A DNA stretch of 64,000 bases from Chloroflexota bacterium (GTDB taxonomy: Bacteria; Chloroflexota; Anaerolineae; Anaerolineales; Villigracilaceae). Both the position numbers and the translations under genes were made by a program. Below, one piece after another: positions 24,761 to 33,684 of the stretch. A model generated the notes under the pieces. That model saw nothing but the letters and a program-made list of their open reading frames with translations, ran no database searches and was not told the origin of the DNA. The stretch is from the NCBI GenBank assembly GCA_024224815.1, contig JAAENC010000679.1:1-64000 (forward strand). Direction: 5' to 3'. Within the stretch, counting starts at the first letter, position 1; each line of letters begins with the position of its first letter.

Positions 24761-24798
24761 AAAAAACTCCCTGCTCAAATGAGCAGGGAGTTTTTATT
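24761..24798. terminator. bidirectional terminator
   Basis: ACTCCCTGCTC-AAAT-GAGCAGGGAGT is a perfect 11-bp stem with A-run and T-run flanks. It lies between the phosphoesterase gene and the convergent ABC ATPase gene. Confidence 0.85.
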
Positions 24799-24813
24799 TT
24801 GTTTCGAAATATA

Positions 24814-25914
24814 CTAGCGAATTGCTTCTTCGGTTTCAGCATCAAAGATATGAATAGCATCCATATCAAAAGCAACCTGAATAGTATCGCCAACGCCGTA
24901 TTCAGAGCGTGGATCAACACGAGCAACAAAGGAGACATCGCCACTCAGTAAGTGCAAGAAAATTTCATTGCCCATCAACTCGGTTACATCAACTTTGGCG
25001 GGAGCCAATTCTGTCTTTGTGTTCGGCGGGATAAAGTCAGGGTTATGAATATTTTCAGGTCGGATGCCAAATATAACATCTTTCCCAACATGCTTATCAA
25101 AAGCTTCAGTGCGCTCTTTTGGCATAGCAACCGAAAAATGCTCAGCAGCTACAACGACCTGATCACCATCTTTACTCAATTTTGCAGGGAAGAAATTCAT
25201 CGAAGGTGAGCCAATGAAGCCCGCTACAAAAAGATTGTTGGGCGTATCATAAAGCACTTGCGGCGAATCAATTTGCAGTAAAACACCTTTGTCGATCACA
25301 GCAATGCGTGTTGCCATAGTCATCGCCTCTACCTGATCGTGAGTCACATAAACAAAGGTAGTTGCTAATTTCTTGTGCAATTTGCTGATCTCAGCACGCA
25401 TTTGAACGCGAAGTTTTGCATCCAGATTAGAGAGGGGCTCATCAAAAAGGAAGACTTTTGGATCACGAACAATCGCACGTCCCACAGCCACACGCTGGCG
25501 TTGACCACCAGAAAGCTGGCGCGGTTTACGCTTCAACAAATCTTCAATGCCCAAAATACCAGCAGCTTCTTCAACACGTTGCTTGATTTCAGCTTTTGGC
25601 GTTTTGCGCAATTTTAGCCCGAAGGCAAGATTATCAAAGACACTCAAGTGCGGGTAAAGCGCGTAGGATTGGAAGACCATCGCAATATCGCGGTCTTTTG
25701 GCGCAACATCGTTAACAACGCGGTCGCCAATAGATATATCTCCGCTGGTAATTTCTTCGAGTCCAGCCAAAAGGCGCAGAGCTGTGGTTTTGCCGCATCC
25801 CGAAGGACCGACGAGCACCAAAAACTCTTTGTCTTCCACATGGAAACTGGTGTTGCTAACAGCGGTCACGTCGCCAAATTTCTTGACAACATTCTTGTAC
25901 GTTACACTTGCCAT
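24814..25914 (-). CDS. ugpC: carbohydrate ABC transporter ATPase (UgpC/MsmK/MalK type)
   Basis: A 366-residue ATPase of the CUT1 family. It has Walker A GPSGCGKTT (about 35-43), the Q-loop in FQSYALYPHL, the signature LSGGQRQRVA (about 135-144), Walker B VFLFDEPLSNLDAKLR and the H-loop VTHDQ. An OB-fold regulatory C-domain (about 240-366) contains FGIRPENI and MDAIHIFDAETE. It has no permease or binding protein beside it, so it is probably a shared energising subunit for several sugar transporters, as MsmK is in other bacteria. A terminator follows. Confidence 0.92.
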   Translation of the reverse strand: MASVTYKNVVKKFGDVTAVSNTSFHVEDKEFLVLVGPSGCGKTTALRLLAGLEEITSGDISIGDRVVNDVAPKDRDIAMVFQSYALYPHLSVFDNLAFGLKLRKTPKAEIKQRVEEAAGILGIEDLLKRKPRQLSGGQRQRVAVGRAIVRDPKVFLFDEPLSNLDAKLRVQMRAEISKLHKKLATTFVYVTHDQVEAMTMATRIAVIDKGVLLQIDSPQVLYDTPNNLFVAGFIGSPSMNFFPAKLSKDGDQVVVAAEHFSVAMPKERTEAFDKHVGKDVIFGIRPENIHNPDFIPPNTKTELAPAKVDVTELMGNEIFLHLLSGDVSFVARVDPRSEYGVGDTIQVAFDMDAIHIFDAETEEAIR

Positions 25915-25974
25915 AATAAACTTACCTCCTAAAGGTTGAATATAGTGGCATTATTATACCCCTAAAAAAGCACA

Positions 25975-26024
25975 AAAAAAGGAAGGGTGTCAGCTTTTCT
26001 CTGTGAAAACTGACACCCTTCCTT
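25975..26024 (-). terminator. terminator of the DEAD-box helicase gene
   Basis: AAGGAAGGGTGTCAG pairs with CTGACACCCTTCCTT (25979-25993 with 26010-26024), and on the minus strand it is followed by a T-run. Confidence 0.85.
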
Positions 26025-26047
26025 AATTATCAGGCAAATATCTTTTC

Positions 26048-27271
26048 TTATTTTCCTCTCTGCGAGCGATGTGGTCTTTTTTTGCGTGCGCCAGCTCTTT
26101 GGGATCGGTTCCCTCTTCGGCGTACGTTGGCAGGTTTCGGCGGCGCAGGAACCGAATAATCCACATTGTCCAGTTCACGACGTTCTAATTTTTGCTTCAT
26201 GATTCTTTCCAATTTACGGATCAAATCTGCATCGTCGGGAGTGGTAAGTGTAAAAGCTTCGCCACTTCGTTTTGCTCTACCTGTGCGACCAATGCGATGA
26301 ATATAAGCATCGGCGGTATCGGGCATATCAAAGTTGATAACGTGAGAAATGCTGTCTATATCTAGCCCACGCGCGGCAATGTCGGTGGCAACCATGATCT
26401 GAAATTGTCCGCTTTTAAAGCCTTTAAGCGCACGCTGACGTTGTCCTTGTGTACGGTCACTATGCAAGCTTGTTGCTTTATAACCAGCTTTACCGATTTG
26501 TTGCTCTAAACGGCGAGCGCGATGTTTGGTTCGGGTAAAAATCAGGACAGAGTCTGTGTCGGTTTTTTTAAGCAACTCGAGTAAAACAACGCGCTTTAAG
26601 TGTTGTGGTACTGGGTATAGCGCATGCGAAACAGTGTGGGCTGGTCTGCTCAAGCCAACAGTGATACGTTCTGGTTTTCTGAGCGTTTCTCGAGCAAGCT
26701 TTTCAACTTCTCGCTCGAAAGTGGCAGAGAAAAGCAAAGTTTGGCGTTTTCCAGGAATTGCTTTAACGATCCGACGAACATCGGGCAAAAAGCCCATATC
26801 AAACATACGGTCGGCTTCATCCAAGACCAAAAATTCGACACGGTTAAGCCGAGCTTGGCCTTTTGCGTGTAAATCGAGCAAACGTCCGGGGCAAGCGACA
26901 ATGATTTCTACACCTCTTTGAAAGGCCTGAACCTGAGGCTGTGCACCAACGCCGCCATAAACCGTTGCACTACGTAATCCTGTTCCTGCGGAGAGTTCTC
27001 GAACGGTCTGGTGAATTTGTTCGGCAAGTTCACGTGTGGGCGTAACGATGAGCGCACGAGTTTGATTTCGTTGCCCTTTAAGCAGTTTATGCAAAATTGG
27101 CAACACGAAAGCTGCTGTTTTCCCTGTGCCGGTTTGGGCTGTGCCGATTAGGTCTTTGCCTGCTATAGCGGCAGGGATTGCTTTTTCTTGTATAGGCGTG
27201 GCTATTTCATAACCTGCGCGTTTGATTCCTGCATTTAAGCGAGAATCCAAATTGAACTGATTGAAGTTCAC
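26048..27271 (-). CDS. DEAD-box RNA helicase (RhlE-like)
   Basis: A 407-residue helicase. The motifs in order are a Q motif with TPIQEKAIPAAI, AQTGTGKTAAF (motif I, about 42-52), PTRELAEQ (Ia), DEAD in VLDEADRMFDMGF (II), SATF (III), the IV and V region with DIAARGLDID, and HRIGRTGRA (VI). The C-terminal tail from about 375 is Arg/Lys-rich and disordered, which probably binds RNA. It unwinds RNA in ribosome assembly or mRNA decay. The 5' region 27272-27430 contains no other gene; a long leader, as in cold-shock helicase genes, is possible. Confidence 0.92.
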   Translation of the reverse strand: MNFNQFNLDSRLNAGIKRAGYEIATPIQEKAIPAAIAGKDLIGTAQTGTGKTAAFVLPILHKLLKGQRNQTRALIVTPTRELAEQIHQTVRELSAGTGLRSATVYGGVGAQPQVQAFQRGVEIIVACPGRLLDLHAKGQARLNRVEFLVLDEADRMFDMGFLPDVRRIVKAIPGKRQTLLFSATFEREVEKLARETLRKPERITVGLSRPAHTVSHALYPVPQHLKRVVLLELLKKTDTDSVLIFTRTKHRARRLEQQIGKAGYKATSLHSDRTQGQRQRALKGFKSGQFQIMVATDIAARGLDIDSISHVINFDMPDTADAYIHRIGRTGRAKRSGEAFTLTTPDDADLIRKLERIMKQKLERRELDNVDYSVPAPPKPANVRRRGNRSQRAGARKKRPHRSQRGK

Positions 27272-27430
27272 AAATTTTCCTTTTCTTCAGGAGCCAGGCA
27301 GATGTCAAAAGGGGGGATGAGCAAATACTCAAGGGCGTAACAAAGGCAAAAACTACTGAACGAAGATTGCAGAATAAGGCCTGTAATCTAACCGATAGGA
27401 TAGGGGATGTCAAGCGAAAGCCCTGAAATC

Positions 27431-27460
27431 AAAAAAAATGCCGACGCAAAGCGTCGGCAT
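27431..27460 (-). terminator. terminator at the end of the mcm/meaB/prs/mutM operon
   Basis: ATGCCGACGC-AAA-GCGTCGGCAT is a perfect 10-bp stem, and on the minus strand it is followed by eight T. Confidence 0.9.
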
Positions 27461-27486
27461 AAAATATTTTCAAAAGCAAGTACTCA

Positions 27487-28167
27487 TTAGCTCGGCGTAG
27501 CCTTTGACTCCCACTCTGCAATTGCCTCACGAATGATCTCTTGAATAGGCTGGTCAGGAATTTCATCGATCCATTCATATTCTTCAAGGCCCACCTGCAC
27601 AAGCAAGCTGCCGTTGGGCGCAGAACGCAATGCAATACCACGCTTCTCCAAAGGATGCCCGTCTAATTTCTTTTGTAAAACCCTGTCAATTTGCTCTACC
27701 ATCGTTAAATTAGCAAATTTCATCTCTTCAAGTTCAGGCTCGATTTCAAGCGGCACTTTTGGCGGAGGCGGAGGCGTTGTAGGTATCTTGGCACCTGCAG
27801 GTAAAGGGGTAGTAACATCTTCTCTTTTTACCCCTTCCAGCCAGGGACGTAAAGAAACGACCAAATTGATCAAACGCTTCTGTTGTTCAGGAGAAATATC
27901 AGATTTATATTCAATAATCTCCCCATCAATACGGAGTTTTAATGCTCCGGAAAGACGTTCAAAAACGGCTAAGGCTTCTGGCTCTAAGACATTAGGGGCA
28001 GGTGCAGAGAGGGCACCCTCCTCTCCATCTTCTACAGGCAAAGCCTCTTCTTCTTTTTTCTTTTCTTTATTATCATTTTTGATTGCAGCTTCCGCTAATC
28101 CCAACAGATACCCTACAACCCAAACCGCAATAAGAACCCCTATGGTAATTGGTGTAAACTCCATCAC
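27487..28167 (-). CDS. membrane-anchored protein of unknown function
   Basis: A 226-residue protein. One N-terminal membrane helix lies at about 7-28 (ITIGVLIAVWVVGYLLGLAE) and is followed by a Lys/Glu-rich acidic linker. Further on is a Pro-rich stretch (TTPPPPPKVP) and a C-terminal globular part with LEKRGIALRSAPNGSLLVQVGLEEYEWIDEIPDQ. No named family was recognised. It is the last gene of the operon, 8 bp after mutM, with a strong terminator behind it. Its place with prs and mutM gives no functional clue. Confidence 0.6.
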   Translation of the reverse strand: MMEFTPITIGVLIAVWVVGYLLGLAEAAIKNDNKEKKKEEEALPVEDGEEGALSAPAPNVLEPEALAVFERLSGALKLRIDGEIIEYKSDISPEQQKRLINLVVSLRPWLEGVKREDVTTPLPAGAKIPTTPPPPPKVPLEIEPELEEMKFANLTMVEQIDRVLQKKLDGHPLEKRGIALRSAPNGSLLVQVGLEEYEWIDEIPDQPIQEIIREAIAEWESKATPS

Positions 28168-28175
28168 TCAGCTCC

Positions 28176-28976
28176 CTAAAACTTTTGACACTGCGGACAA
28201 AAATGTGTACCACGCTGACCAACCATCGTTTTTTGGATAGGCGTTCCACATTTGAAGCAAGGCTCATCCTTGCGCCCATAAACATGCAGATAATTCTGGA
28301 AGTCGCCGCCGCGATAGATCCAATCAATGGATGCACCATTTTGACGGATACCTTCCTCGAGCACCTTCCGGATGCTTCGCCACAGAATTTCGGCTTGCTT
28401 CCATCTAATTAAATCAGATTTGCTAAGAGGATGCAAATCCGCCAAATGTAAGGCCTCGTCGGTATAGATATTACCCATACCCGCTAGAAAATGCTGGTCA
28501 AGCAAAAGTGGTTTTAGCTGCCGCTTATGGTTTTTTAAACGTTTGTAGAGAGTTTCTGCTGTGAAATCATCGCTTAGGGGTTCCGGGCCTAATTTGCCTA
28601 GCACATCTTCAGGGTTTGGCGTAAACCAAACACGCCCAAATTTGCGCATATTGCTAAAGGCGAGATAGTGCCCATCGGAGAGATGCAAAATCAGCCGATC
28701 ATGTTTATGGATGGCTTCGCCATCTTTGCGGATGAGGATATCCCCGCTCATGCGTAGGTGAATGATGAGCGTATCCACGCTGAGGGGCAGCACGATGTAT
28801 TTCGCGCGACGTTTAACGGAATCTATTGACTGGCCGACAATATTCTTTTTGAAATGAGCAGGCTTTGGGGTCACGAGCGTTCTATCCCAAAGCAAATCTG
28901 CCGATTCTATTTTGCGTCCAATTAAATCCTTGCGCAATCGCCGAACGATGGTTTCAACTTCTGGTAATTCAGGCAT
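28176..28976 (-). CDS. mutM: formamidopyrimidine-DNA glycosylase
   Basis: A 266-residue base-excision repair enzyme that removes 8-oxoguanine and nicks the abasic site. The mature N-terminus PELPEVETIVRRL provides the catalytic Pro2 and Glu3. A conserved Lys lies in the region after HLRMSGD, GMGNIYTDEALHLA forms the helix-two-turn-helix, and the C-terminal zinc finger is CFKCGTP...FCPQC. All catalytic elements are present. It starts 2 bp after prs stops, so it is part of the same operon. Confidence 0.95.
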   Translation of the reverse strand: MPELPEVETIVRRLRKDLIGRKIESADLLWDRTLVTPKPAHFKKNIVGQSIDSVKRRAKYIVLPLSVDTLIIHLRMSGDILIRKDGEAIHKHDRLILHLSDGHYLAFSNMRKFGRVWFTPNPEDVLGKLGPEPLSDDFTAETLYKRLKNHKRQLKPLLLDQHFLAGMGNIYTDEALHLADLHPLSKSDLIRWKQAEILWRSIRKVLEEGIRQNGASIDWIYRGGDFQNYLHVYGRKDEPCFKCGTPIQKTMVGQRGTHFCPQCQKF

Positions 28977-28978
28977 TT

Positions 28979-29968
28979 TTATTCATCAAAGAGTTCGCCA
29001 ACACTCCGCCCTTCATGCGCTCGGATAATAACCTCGCTGAGCAATGGCGCAACAGAGCAGATATGGATCCTGTCACCAAAAAGCGCCAAGGACGCTTCGG
29101 GGATAGGCACAGTATCGGTGGTAATAATTTCTGTAAGGTCAAGCGAGGCCAGTCTCGTGGCTGCGTTGCTCGAAAAAACGGGGTGAATAAAGGCGAGGTA
29201 AACATTACGCGCGCCTTCTTCTCTTGCGAGTTTAATGGCTTGCGAGATAGAGCCGCCTGTATCGACTTCATCATCTACAATGATGACATCACGGCCTTTA
29301 ATATCACCGATTACAGTAAGGGCTTCTGCTTTTGAGTCATTGCCAACGCGTCGTTTTTCAACAAAGGCTATCGGGGTATTCAAAGCTTCAGCATAATTAC
29401 GCGCTTTTTTCGCAAAACCAAGATCGACAGCCATGACAACAGGATCTGTCAGATTATCTAATAAGTTTTCTTTTATATATTCTACAATGGTATGGTAGGC
29501 GGTTAATACATCACCAGGAATAGAGAAAAAGCCTTGCACCTGCCCAGCGTGGGGATCGAGTGTCATATAGCGATCTGCGCCGGCAACTTCTATCATATCT
29601 GTGACAAGACGAGATGTAATGGGAACACGCGGCTGATCTTTTTTATCGGAGCGGCTATAGCATAAATAAGGTACAACGGCTGTAATTCGTGCAGCAGAAT
29701 CAAGGCGCAGTGTTTGAAGCGAAATGAGCAATTCCATCAGGTTTTGTTGCACTGGCCGAGAGGTTGTTTGGATCACATAAACATCTTTACCGCGCACGCT
29801 TTCATGTAGTTTTATAAAGAGATTGTCATTTGGAAAAAGAATGACATCTCTATCACATAATCTTTTATTGAGATATTTAGCGATCTTTCCTGCTAATTCT
29901 GGCGAAGCCGTGCCAGGAAAAAGGGCAATATCGCCGTATGCTTTCATTTCATGTGTATGACTATTCAT
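28979..29968 (-). CDS. prs: ribose-phosphate pyrophosphokinase
   Basis: A 329-residue PRPP synthase. It has the FPNDNLFIKLHESVRGKDVYV flexible-loop region, YSRSDKKDQPRVPITSRL (ATP-binding), and the PRPP-binding loop VIIVDDEVDTGGSI near 225-238. ASLDLTEIITTDTVP follows, then the usual IHICSVAPLLSEVIIRAHEG C-terminal motif. It makes PRPP for nucleotide, His and Trp synthesis. The start overlaps the GNAT gene stop by 8 bp. The regulatory-flag residues are only partly like the E. coli enzyme, so it may belong to a divergent PRPP synthase class. Confidence 0.92.
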   Translation of the reverse strand: MNSHTHEMKAYGDIALFPGTASPELAGKIAKYLNKRLCDRDVILFPNDNLFIKLHESVRGKDVYVIQTTSRPVQQNLMELLISLQTLRLDSAARITAVVPYLCYSRSDKKDQPRVPITSRLVTDMIEVAGADRYMTLDPHAGQVQGFFSIPGDVLTAYHTIVEYIKENLLDNLTDPVVMAVDLGFAKKARNYAEALNTPIAFVEKRRVGNDSKAEALTVIGDIKGRDVIIVDDEVDTGGSISQAIKLAREEGARNVYLAFIHPVFSSNAATRLASLDLTEIITTDTVPIPEASLALFGDRIHICSVAPLLSEVIIRAHEGRSVGELFDE

Positions 29969-30497
29969 TTTGCCACTCCGAGCGTAATATGCTCATAATA
30001 AGGATATCTTGATACTGCCCATTTTTATATAATGCTTGTCTTTTCTTCCCTTCATGAACGAAGCCAACTTTTTCATACGTGCGGATCGCCCAACGATTTT
30101 GGTTGTAAACATATAGCTGAATACGATTTAGATTAAGTGTATCAAAACCATGTTTGAGCAAAAGGCGCATTGCTTCTGTGCCGTAACCCTGATTCCAGAT
30201 CGATTTATCGCCGAGCATAATCCCAACTTCGCCGGAGCGGGCAACAGCGTCTATATTGAAATAACTCAAGTTTCCAATAGCGCGCCAATCACCACCATCG
30301 GGGATTTCTACGACCATCGGCCTCTCTATTTGGGGGCGTTTTGCCAGTCCGGCAAACCATTCTTCTTCTTCCCACATGCCCATTGGCAAATAAAGCGTTA
30401 GCCCCGCGGTCACTTCAGGGTCATTGATCCACTCCATAAAAAGGGGCAGGTCTGTTTTTTCAGTTCTGCGAAAGCGAATTCTTTCTCCGTAGATCAT
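29961..30497 (-). CDS. GNAT N-acetyltransferase (RimJ/RimL type)
   Basis: A 178-residue acetyltransferase. EVGIMLGDKSIWNQGYGTEAM contains the acetyl-CoA pyrophosphate loop (Q/R-x-x-G-x-G/A; here NQGYGTE, about 93-110). LNRIQLYVYNQNRWAIRTYE, followed by KVGF, is the usual RimJ/L-type end. The substrate might be a ribosomal protein N-terminus, an amino acid or an antibiotic, and cannot be decided. It overlaps both neighbours (meaB by 4 bp, prs by 8 bp), indicating translational coupling. Confidence 0.85.
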   Translation of the reverse strand: MIYGERIRFRRTEKTDLPLFMEWINDPEVTAGLTLYLPMGMWEEEEWFAGLAKRPQIERPMVVEIPDGGDWRAIGNLSYFNIDAVARSGEVGIMLGDKSIWNQGYGTEAMRLLLKHGFDTLNLNRIQLYVYNQNRWAIRTYEKVGFVHEGKKRQALYKNGQYQDILIMSILRSEWQNE

Positions 30498-31597
30498 GCT
30501 TTTCTCTCCAATTTAGGTCCGCCCCCATCCTGGCCTTCCCCCTCAGGGGGAAGGGATAAATTCTCTCCCCTGAGGGGGGAGTTAGAGGGGGGATTTAACA
30601 AACCCTGTGCCGCACTCCAGGGCGATTCTTCTCTTTTCATTATTTTGGATAAAGTTTCCTCATAAATTTCTGGGGATAATTCGTCTAAAAATCGATTAAA
30701 TAGACTCTCTCGAAGAAGCGCATCGAAGGTGGATTGAAGCTGGGTACGCTCACGAGAACCCCACTCTCCACTCTCGCGGAGAAATGCGATATGTCGGTCT
30801 ATCGCTTCGCCCAACTCGGTGATTCCTTCTCCGGCTTTGGCCACTGTGCGTTTTATCTCCGCAAACCAGAGCTTTGTTTCTTCATCCGGTTTTTCTGGTG
30901 CATGAACCACCATTTTCTGGCTATGATGTTGAAAAACGCGTTGTGTAGGATGTGCGAGTTCGAGCATTCCCCTTAACGCACGCTCTGTATTCTCCACGCC
31001 CGGGCGGTCGGCTTTGTTGATGACGAGAATATCAGCAATTTCGAGAATCCCGGCTTTGATGGCCTGAATATCGTCGCCAAGACCGGGCGCTTCCACAACG
31101 AGCGTTGTGTGGGCGAGTTTAGCAATATCCACTTCGGCCTGCCCTGCGCCGACGGTTTCGATCAGGATCACGTCGAATCCTGCCGCGTCAAAAACTTGGA
31201 CCATGGCAGATGTTGACTGCGCAAGCCCGCCCAAATTCCCGCGCGAGGCCATTGATCGGATGAAAACTTTGGGATCACCAGAGAGATCACGCATCCGTAC
31301 GCGATCGCCCAAAACCGCTCCTCCCGTAAATGGGCTGGAGGGGTCTACTGCCACAATTGCGACTCTATAATCTTTTTCCTGACGATAATAAAGAGCCAGT
31401 TGATTAACAAGGGTCGATTTCCCCGTGCCAGGTGCGCCTGTAATACCAATGAGATGTGCTTTCCCTGTATGCGGGAAAATCTCGTTGAGAGCATCGCGTC
31501 CCTTTTGGGTATTATTTTCCACCTGCGTAAGAATACGGGTGAGCGCGAGCCGGTCTTGATTCAAAAGAGCTTGAGCTAACTTCATCAGTTTTCTCAA
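30494..31597 (-). CDS. meaB: methylmalonyl-CoA mutase-associated GTPase MeaB
   Basis: A 367-residue G3E-family GTPase that protects and loads B12-dependent mutases. It has Walker [10 protein letters not shown] (54-62), [18 protein letters not shown] (switch region), [13 protein letters not shown] and NKADRPG for guanine recognition. Residues 335-367 ([20 protein letters not shown]...) are not part of the family. They are encoded by the C-run/G-run repeat at 30519-30595, which replaced the natural end. The start overlaps the upstream B12-binding subunit gene by 4 bp. No mutase catalytic subunit is in the window. Confidence 0.92.
   Translation of the reverse strand: MRKLMKLAQALLNQDRLALTRILTQVENNTQKGRDALNEIFPHTGKAHLIGITGAPGTGKSTLVNQLALYYRQEKDYRVAIVAVDPSSPFTGGAVLGDRVRMRDLSGDPKVFIRSMASRGNLGGLAQSTSAMVQVFDAAGFDVILIETVGAGQAEVDIAKLAHTTLVVEAPGLGDDIQAIKAGILEIADILVINKADRPGVENTERALRGMLELAHPTQRVFQHHSQKMVVHAPEKPDEETKLWFAEIKRTVAKAGEGITELGEAIDRHIAFLRESGEWGSRERTQLQSTFDALLRESLFNRFLDELSPEIYEETLSKIMKREESPWSAAQGLLNPPSNSPLRGENLSLPPEGEGQDGGGPKLERKA
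30519..30595. repeat. dispersed C-run/G-run repeat inside the meaB 3' end
   Basis: It contains TTCCCCCTCAGGGGGAA and CTCCCCTGAGGGGGGAG, two near-perfect palindromes of a dispersed repeat. It is read in frame as the last residues of MeaB. Related sequence occurs at 980-1040 and 3396-3571. Confidence 0.65.
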
Positions 31598-31998
31598 GCT
31601 CTCTTTTGTATATCTTTACGAATTTGGGCGACAATATCTTCGGTGGAAGCACCAGGCCCGTAAATGCCGCTTACGCCCATTTCTTTAAGTTTGGCGATGT
31701 CTTCATCTGGGATAATTCCCCCGAGAAAGAGTTTTACGTCTTCTTGCCCGTTGTCTTTCATTAGCTCCAGAATGCGGGGGACAAGGGCCATATGCGCGCC
31801 CGAAAGAATGGAAATGCCGACTACGTCTACATCTTCTTGTAGAGCAGCTTCGGCGATCATTTCTGGGGTTTGACGCAAGCCCGTGTAAATTACTTCCATA
31901 CCTGCGTCGCGCAAGGCTCTTGCAACAACTTTTGCCCCTCGATCGTGACCGTCTAAACCCGGTTTTGCGACCAAAACACGGATATTTCCTTCTTCCAT
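31594..31998 (-). CDS. methylmalonyl-CoA mutase B12-binding subunit
   Basis: A 134-residue free-standing cobalamin-binding domain, the size of split mutase small subunits. [18 protein letters not shown] contains the DxHxxG motif (Asp16, His18, Gly21) whose His coordinates cobalt. [10 protein letters not shown] and [20 protein letters not shown] are the other B12-pocket segments. It would pair with a separate catalytic alpha subunit encoded elsewhere, and with MeaB downstream. The role is methylmalonyl-/succinyl-CoA or a related acyl-CoA isomerisation. Confidence 0.9.
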   Translation of the reverse strand: MEEGNIRVLVAKPGLDGHDRGAKVVARALRDAGMEVIYTGLRQTPEMIAEAALQEDVDVVGISILSGAHMALVPRILELMKDNGQEDVKLFLGGIIPDEDIAKLKEMGVSGIYGPGASTEDIVAQIRKDIQKRA

Positions 31999-32154
31999 TT
32001 CTGCCTCCAGCGAAAAAACAAGATTTTTTTCAGCGCGAGAAATTATACTATAGGCAAAGATTAATCGCTTTACACAAATGTCAGCTTTGCTGACTTTTTT
32101 ATATCTTTAAAAATCTCCCTGCAGTTACCAGAGGCAATAATAGAGTTCTTCCTC

Positions 32155-32197
32155 TTGACAGACTAAGACACATACACTATAGTACGCATACTATAGT
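32155..32197 (+). promoter_or_regulatory. PadR promoter and operator
   Basis: TTGACA (32155-32160), a 17-bp spacer and TATAGT (32178-32183). The perfect palindrome ACTATAGTA-CGCA-TACTATAGT (32176-32197) covers the -10, so a bound repressor would block polymerase. The PadR start codon is 16 bp downstream. Confidence 0.8.
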
Positions 32198-32212
32198 AAA
32201 AGGAACATAAAA

Positions 32213-32776
32213 ATGTCATTAAAACATGCTATTCTTGGATTTCTAAGTTTTAAACCTCTAAGCGGCTATGATCTAAAAAAAGCCTTCGATAATTCAGTTC
32301 GTCACTTTTGGACCGCTAACCAGAGTCAAATATATCGAACCCTAGCCAAAATGACAGACGATGGTTTGCTATCAAAAGAAGTCATCGAACGAGAAGAGCG
32401 ACTTGCTATGAAAATTTATCACGTTAGCAAAGAAGGCCGCGACGAACTTCATAAATGGCTGTCCAGCCCCCTCCCTCAACAAAATATGCGCGAAGCATTT
32501 CTCATCCAGATCTATTTTGGCGGCCTTCTTGATGACGAAGAGTTATTAGCGCTTCTTCGCCATGAACTCAAAGCCACAGAAGAACAAATGGCTATCTTCG
32601 ACCAGATCTATCAGTTCAGTACGGGCAAAACCAGCCAAGCTGAAGATCCTCGGGCTTTCTTTCTAAGCATGCTCACGCTAGATTACGGTATTAAAAGCGG
32701 CCAAGCCATGCTCGATTGGCTCAACAATGCCATTAAAGAGATTGAATCAAAAAACTATTCCATTAGACAAAACTAA
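32213..32776 (+). CDS. PadR-family transcriptional regulator
   Basis: A 187-residue repressor. The N-terminal winged helix (about 4-82) has the typical SGYDLKKAFDNSVRHFW, ANQSQIYRTLAKMTDDGLL and MKIYHVSKEGRDEL motifs. The C-terminal Vir_AcrR-like part carries paired coiled-coil helices. The perfect palindrome over its -10 indicates autorepression. It is followed at 12 bp by a CPBP protease gene, probably its regulated partner. The inducer is unknown, but PadR proteins usually bind phenolics or hydrophobic drugs. Confidence 0.88.
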   Translation: MSLKHAILGFLSFKPLSGYDLKKAFDNSVRHFWTANQSQIYRTLAKMTDDGLLSKEVIEREERLAMKIYHVSKEGRDELHKWLSSPLPQQNMREAFLIQIYFGGLLDDEELLALLRHELKATEEQMAIFDQIYQFSTGKTSQAEDPRAFFLSMLTLDYGIKSGQAMLDWLNNAIKEIESKNYSIRQN

Positions 32777-32788
32777 TAAGGGACTCAA

Positions 32789-33634
32789 ATGAAAAAAACA
32801 ACTCGCAATATTATTATCGTCGCACTCTTTACGTTGGGTGGCGGCTGGTTGGGCGTCTGGCTCAACAAAGTTACAGGAAATACGCAACCACCCATGCAAA
32901 GTCTGGGCGCACTGGTTTGGCTTGTCACCCCTGCTCTCTCAGGCATCTTGCTACGCGCCTTTGGTAGGGATGGCTGGAAAGATGCCGGATTTGGACTAAA
33001 ACTCAAAAAAAGCTGGATGTGGTATCTGGTAGCGATTCTCGTTTATCCGCTCGCCGCGCTCCTGACCTTTGGGCTTGCTACCCTTATGGGAGCAATTTCT
33101 ACTGACGGGTTTTCTACCCAGGGATTCAGCGCATATCTGAGCGCAGCAGGGATTATGATGGCTGGATCGCTGATGAAAAATATCTTCGAAGAATTCGCCT
33201 GGCGCGGCTATCTCACCCCAAGGTTGGAAGCCGCTAAAGTTCCTGCAATGTTAAACCATCTGATTGTTGGAGTCTTGTGGTGGGCGTGGCATATCCCCTA
33301 TTATTATTATTTCCTTGATCGTACAGTACTGAGTACATATCTGGGCAATATGACAATACCCACATTCTTAGTGCTTGCACTCATCAGCATATTGCCCACA
33401 TCCATCCTTTTTGGAGAATTGCGCTTATTAAGTAAATCGGTATGGCCTGTATTTATTTTGCATAACCTCATCAACGGACTGAGCATGCCGCTTATTCTCA
33501 ATGGCTTTATCAAGCTCAATGGAACATCAGGGACTATTTTATCTCCAACGAATGACGGAGTCATTACATCCATTTTGCTAGGCATTGTAGGGCTACTCTT
33601 ATATCGGCACAGGATGAAAAAAACAAATCAATAA
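32789..33634 (+). CDS. CPBP-family intramembrane metalloprotease
   Basis: A 281-residue membrane protein with about eight helices. The CPBP motifs are FEEFAWRGYL (Glu134, Glu135, Arg139), WWAWHIPYY (His168) and FILHNLINGL with the final His and Asn. It differs from the smaller CPBP protein at 2489 in having an N-terminal membrane hairpin before a WLVTPALSG segment. The PadR neighbour suggests induced expression, perhaps under membrane or antimicrobial stress. The substrate is unknown. Confidence 0.87.
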   Translation: MKKTTRNIIIVALFTLGGGWLGVWLNKVTGNTQPPMQSLGALVWLVTPALSGILLRAFGRDGWKDAGFGLKLKKSWMWYLVAILVYPLAALLTFGLATLMGAISTDGFSTQGFSAYLSAAGIMMAGSLMKNIFEEFAWRGYLTPRLEAAKVPAMLNHLIVGVLWWAWHIPYYYYFLDRTVLSTYLGNMTIPTFLVLALISILPTSILFGELRLLSKSVWPVFILHNLINGLSMPLILNGFIKLNGTSGTILSPTNDGVITSILLGIVGLLLYRHRMKKTNQ

Positions 33635-33635
33635 C

Positions 33636-33673
33636 AAAAAAGAAGCCCTCATAAATGCGAGGGCTTCTTTTTT
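33636..33673. terminator. bidirectional terminator between CPBP and YjbQ genes
   Basis: AGAAGCCCTC (33641-33650) pairs with GAGGGCTTCT (33659-33668), flanked by an A-run and a T-run. Confidence 0.85.
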
Positions 33674-33684
33674 AGTAATTATTA

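Noticed and set aside
27272-27430. Riboswitch in the helicase leader
   Set aside because: No conserved riboswitch core or long complementary stems could be found by eye. A cold-shock leader remains only a possibility.
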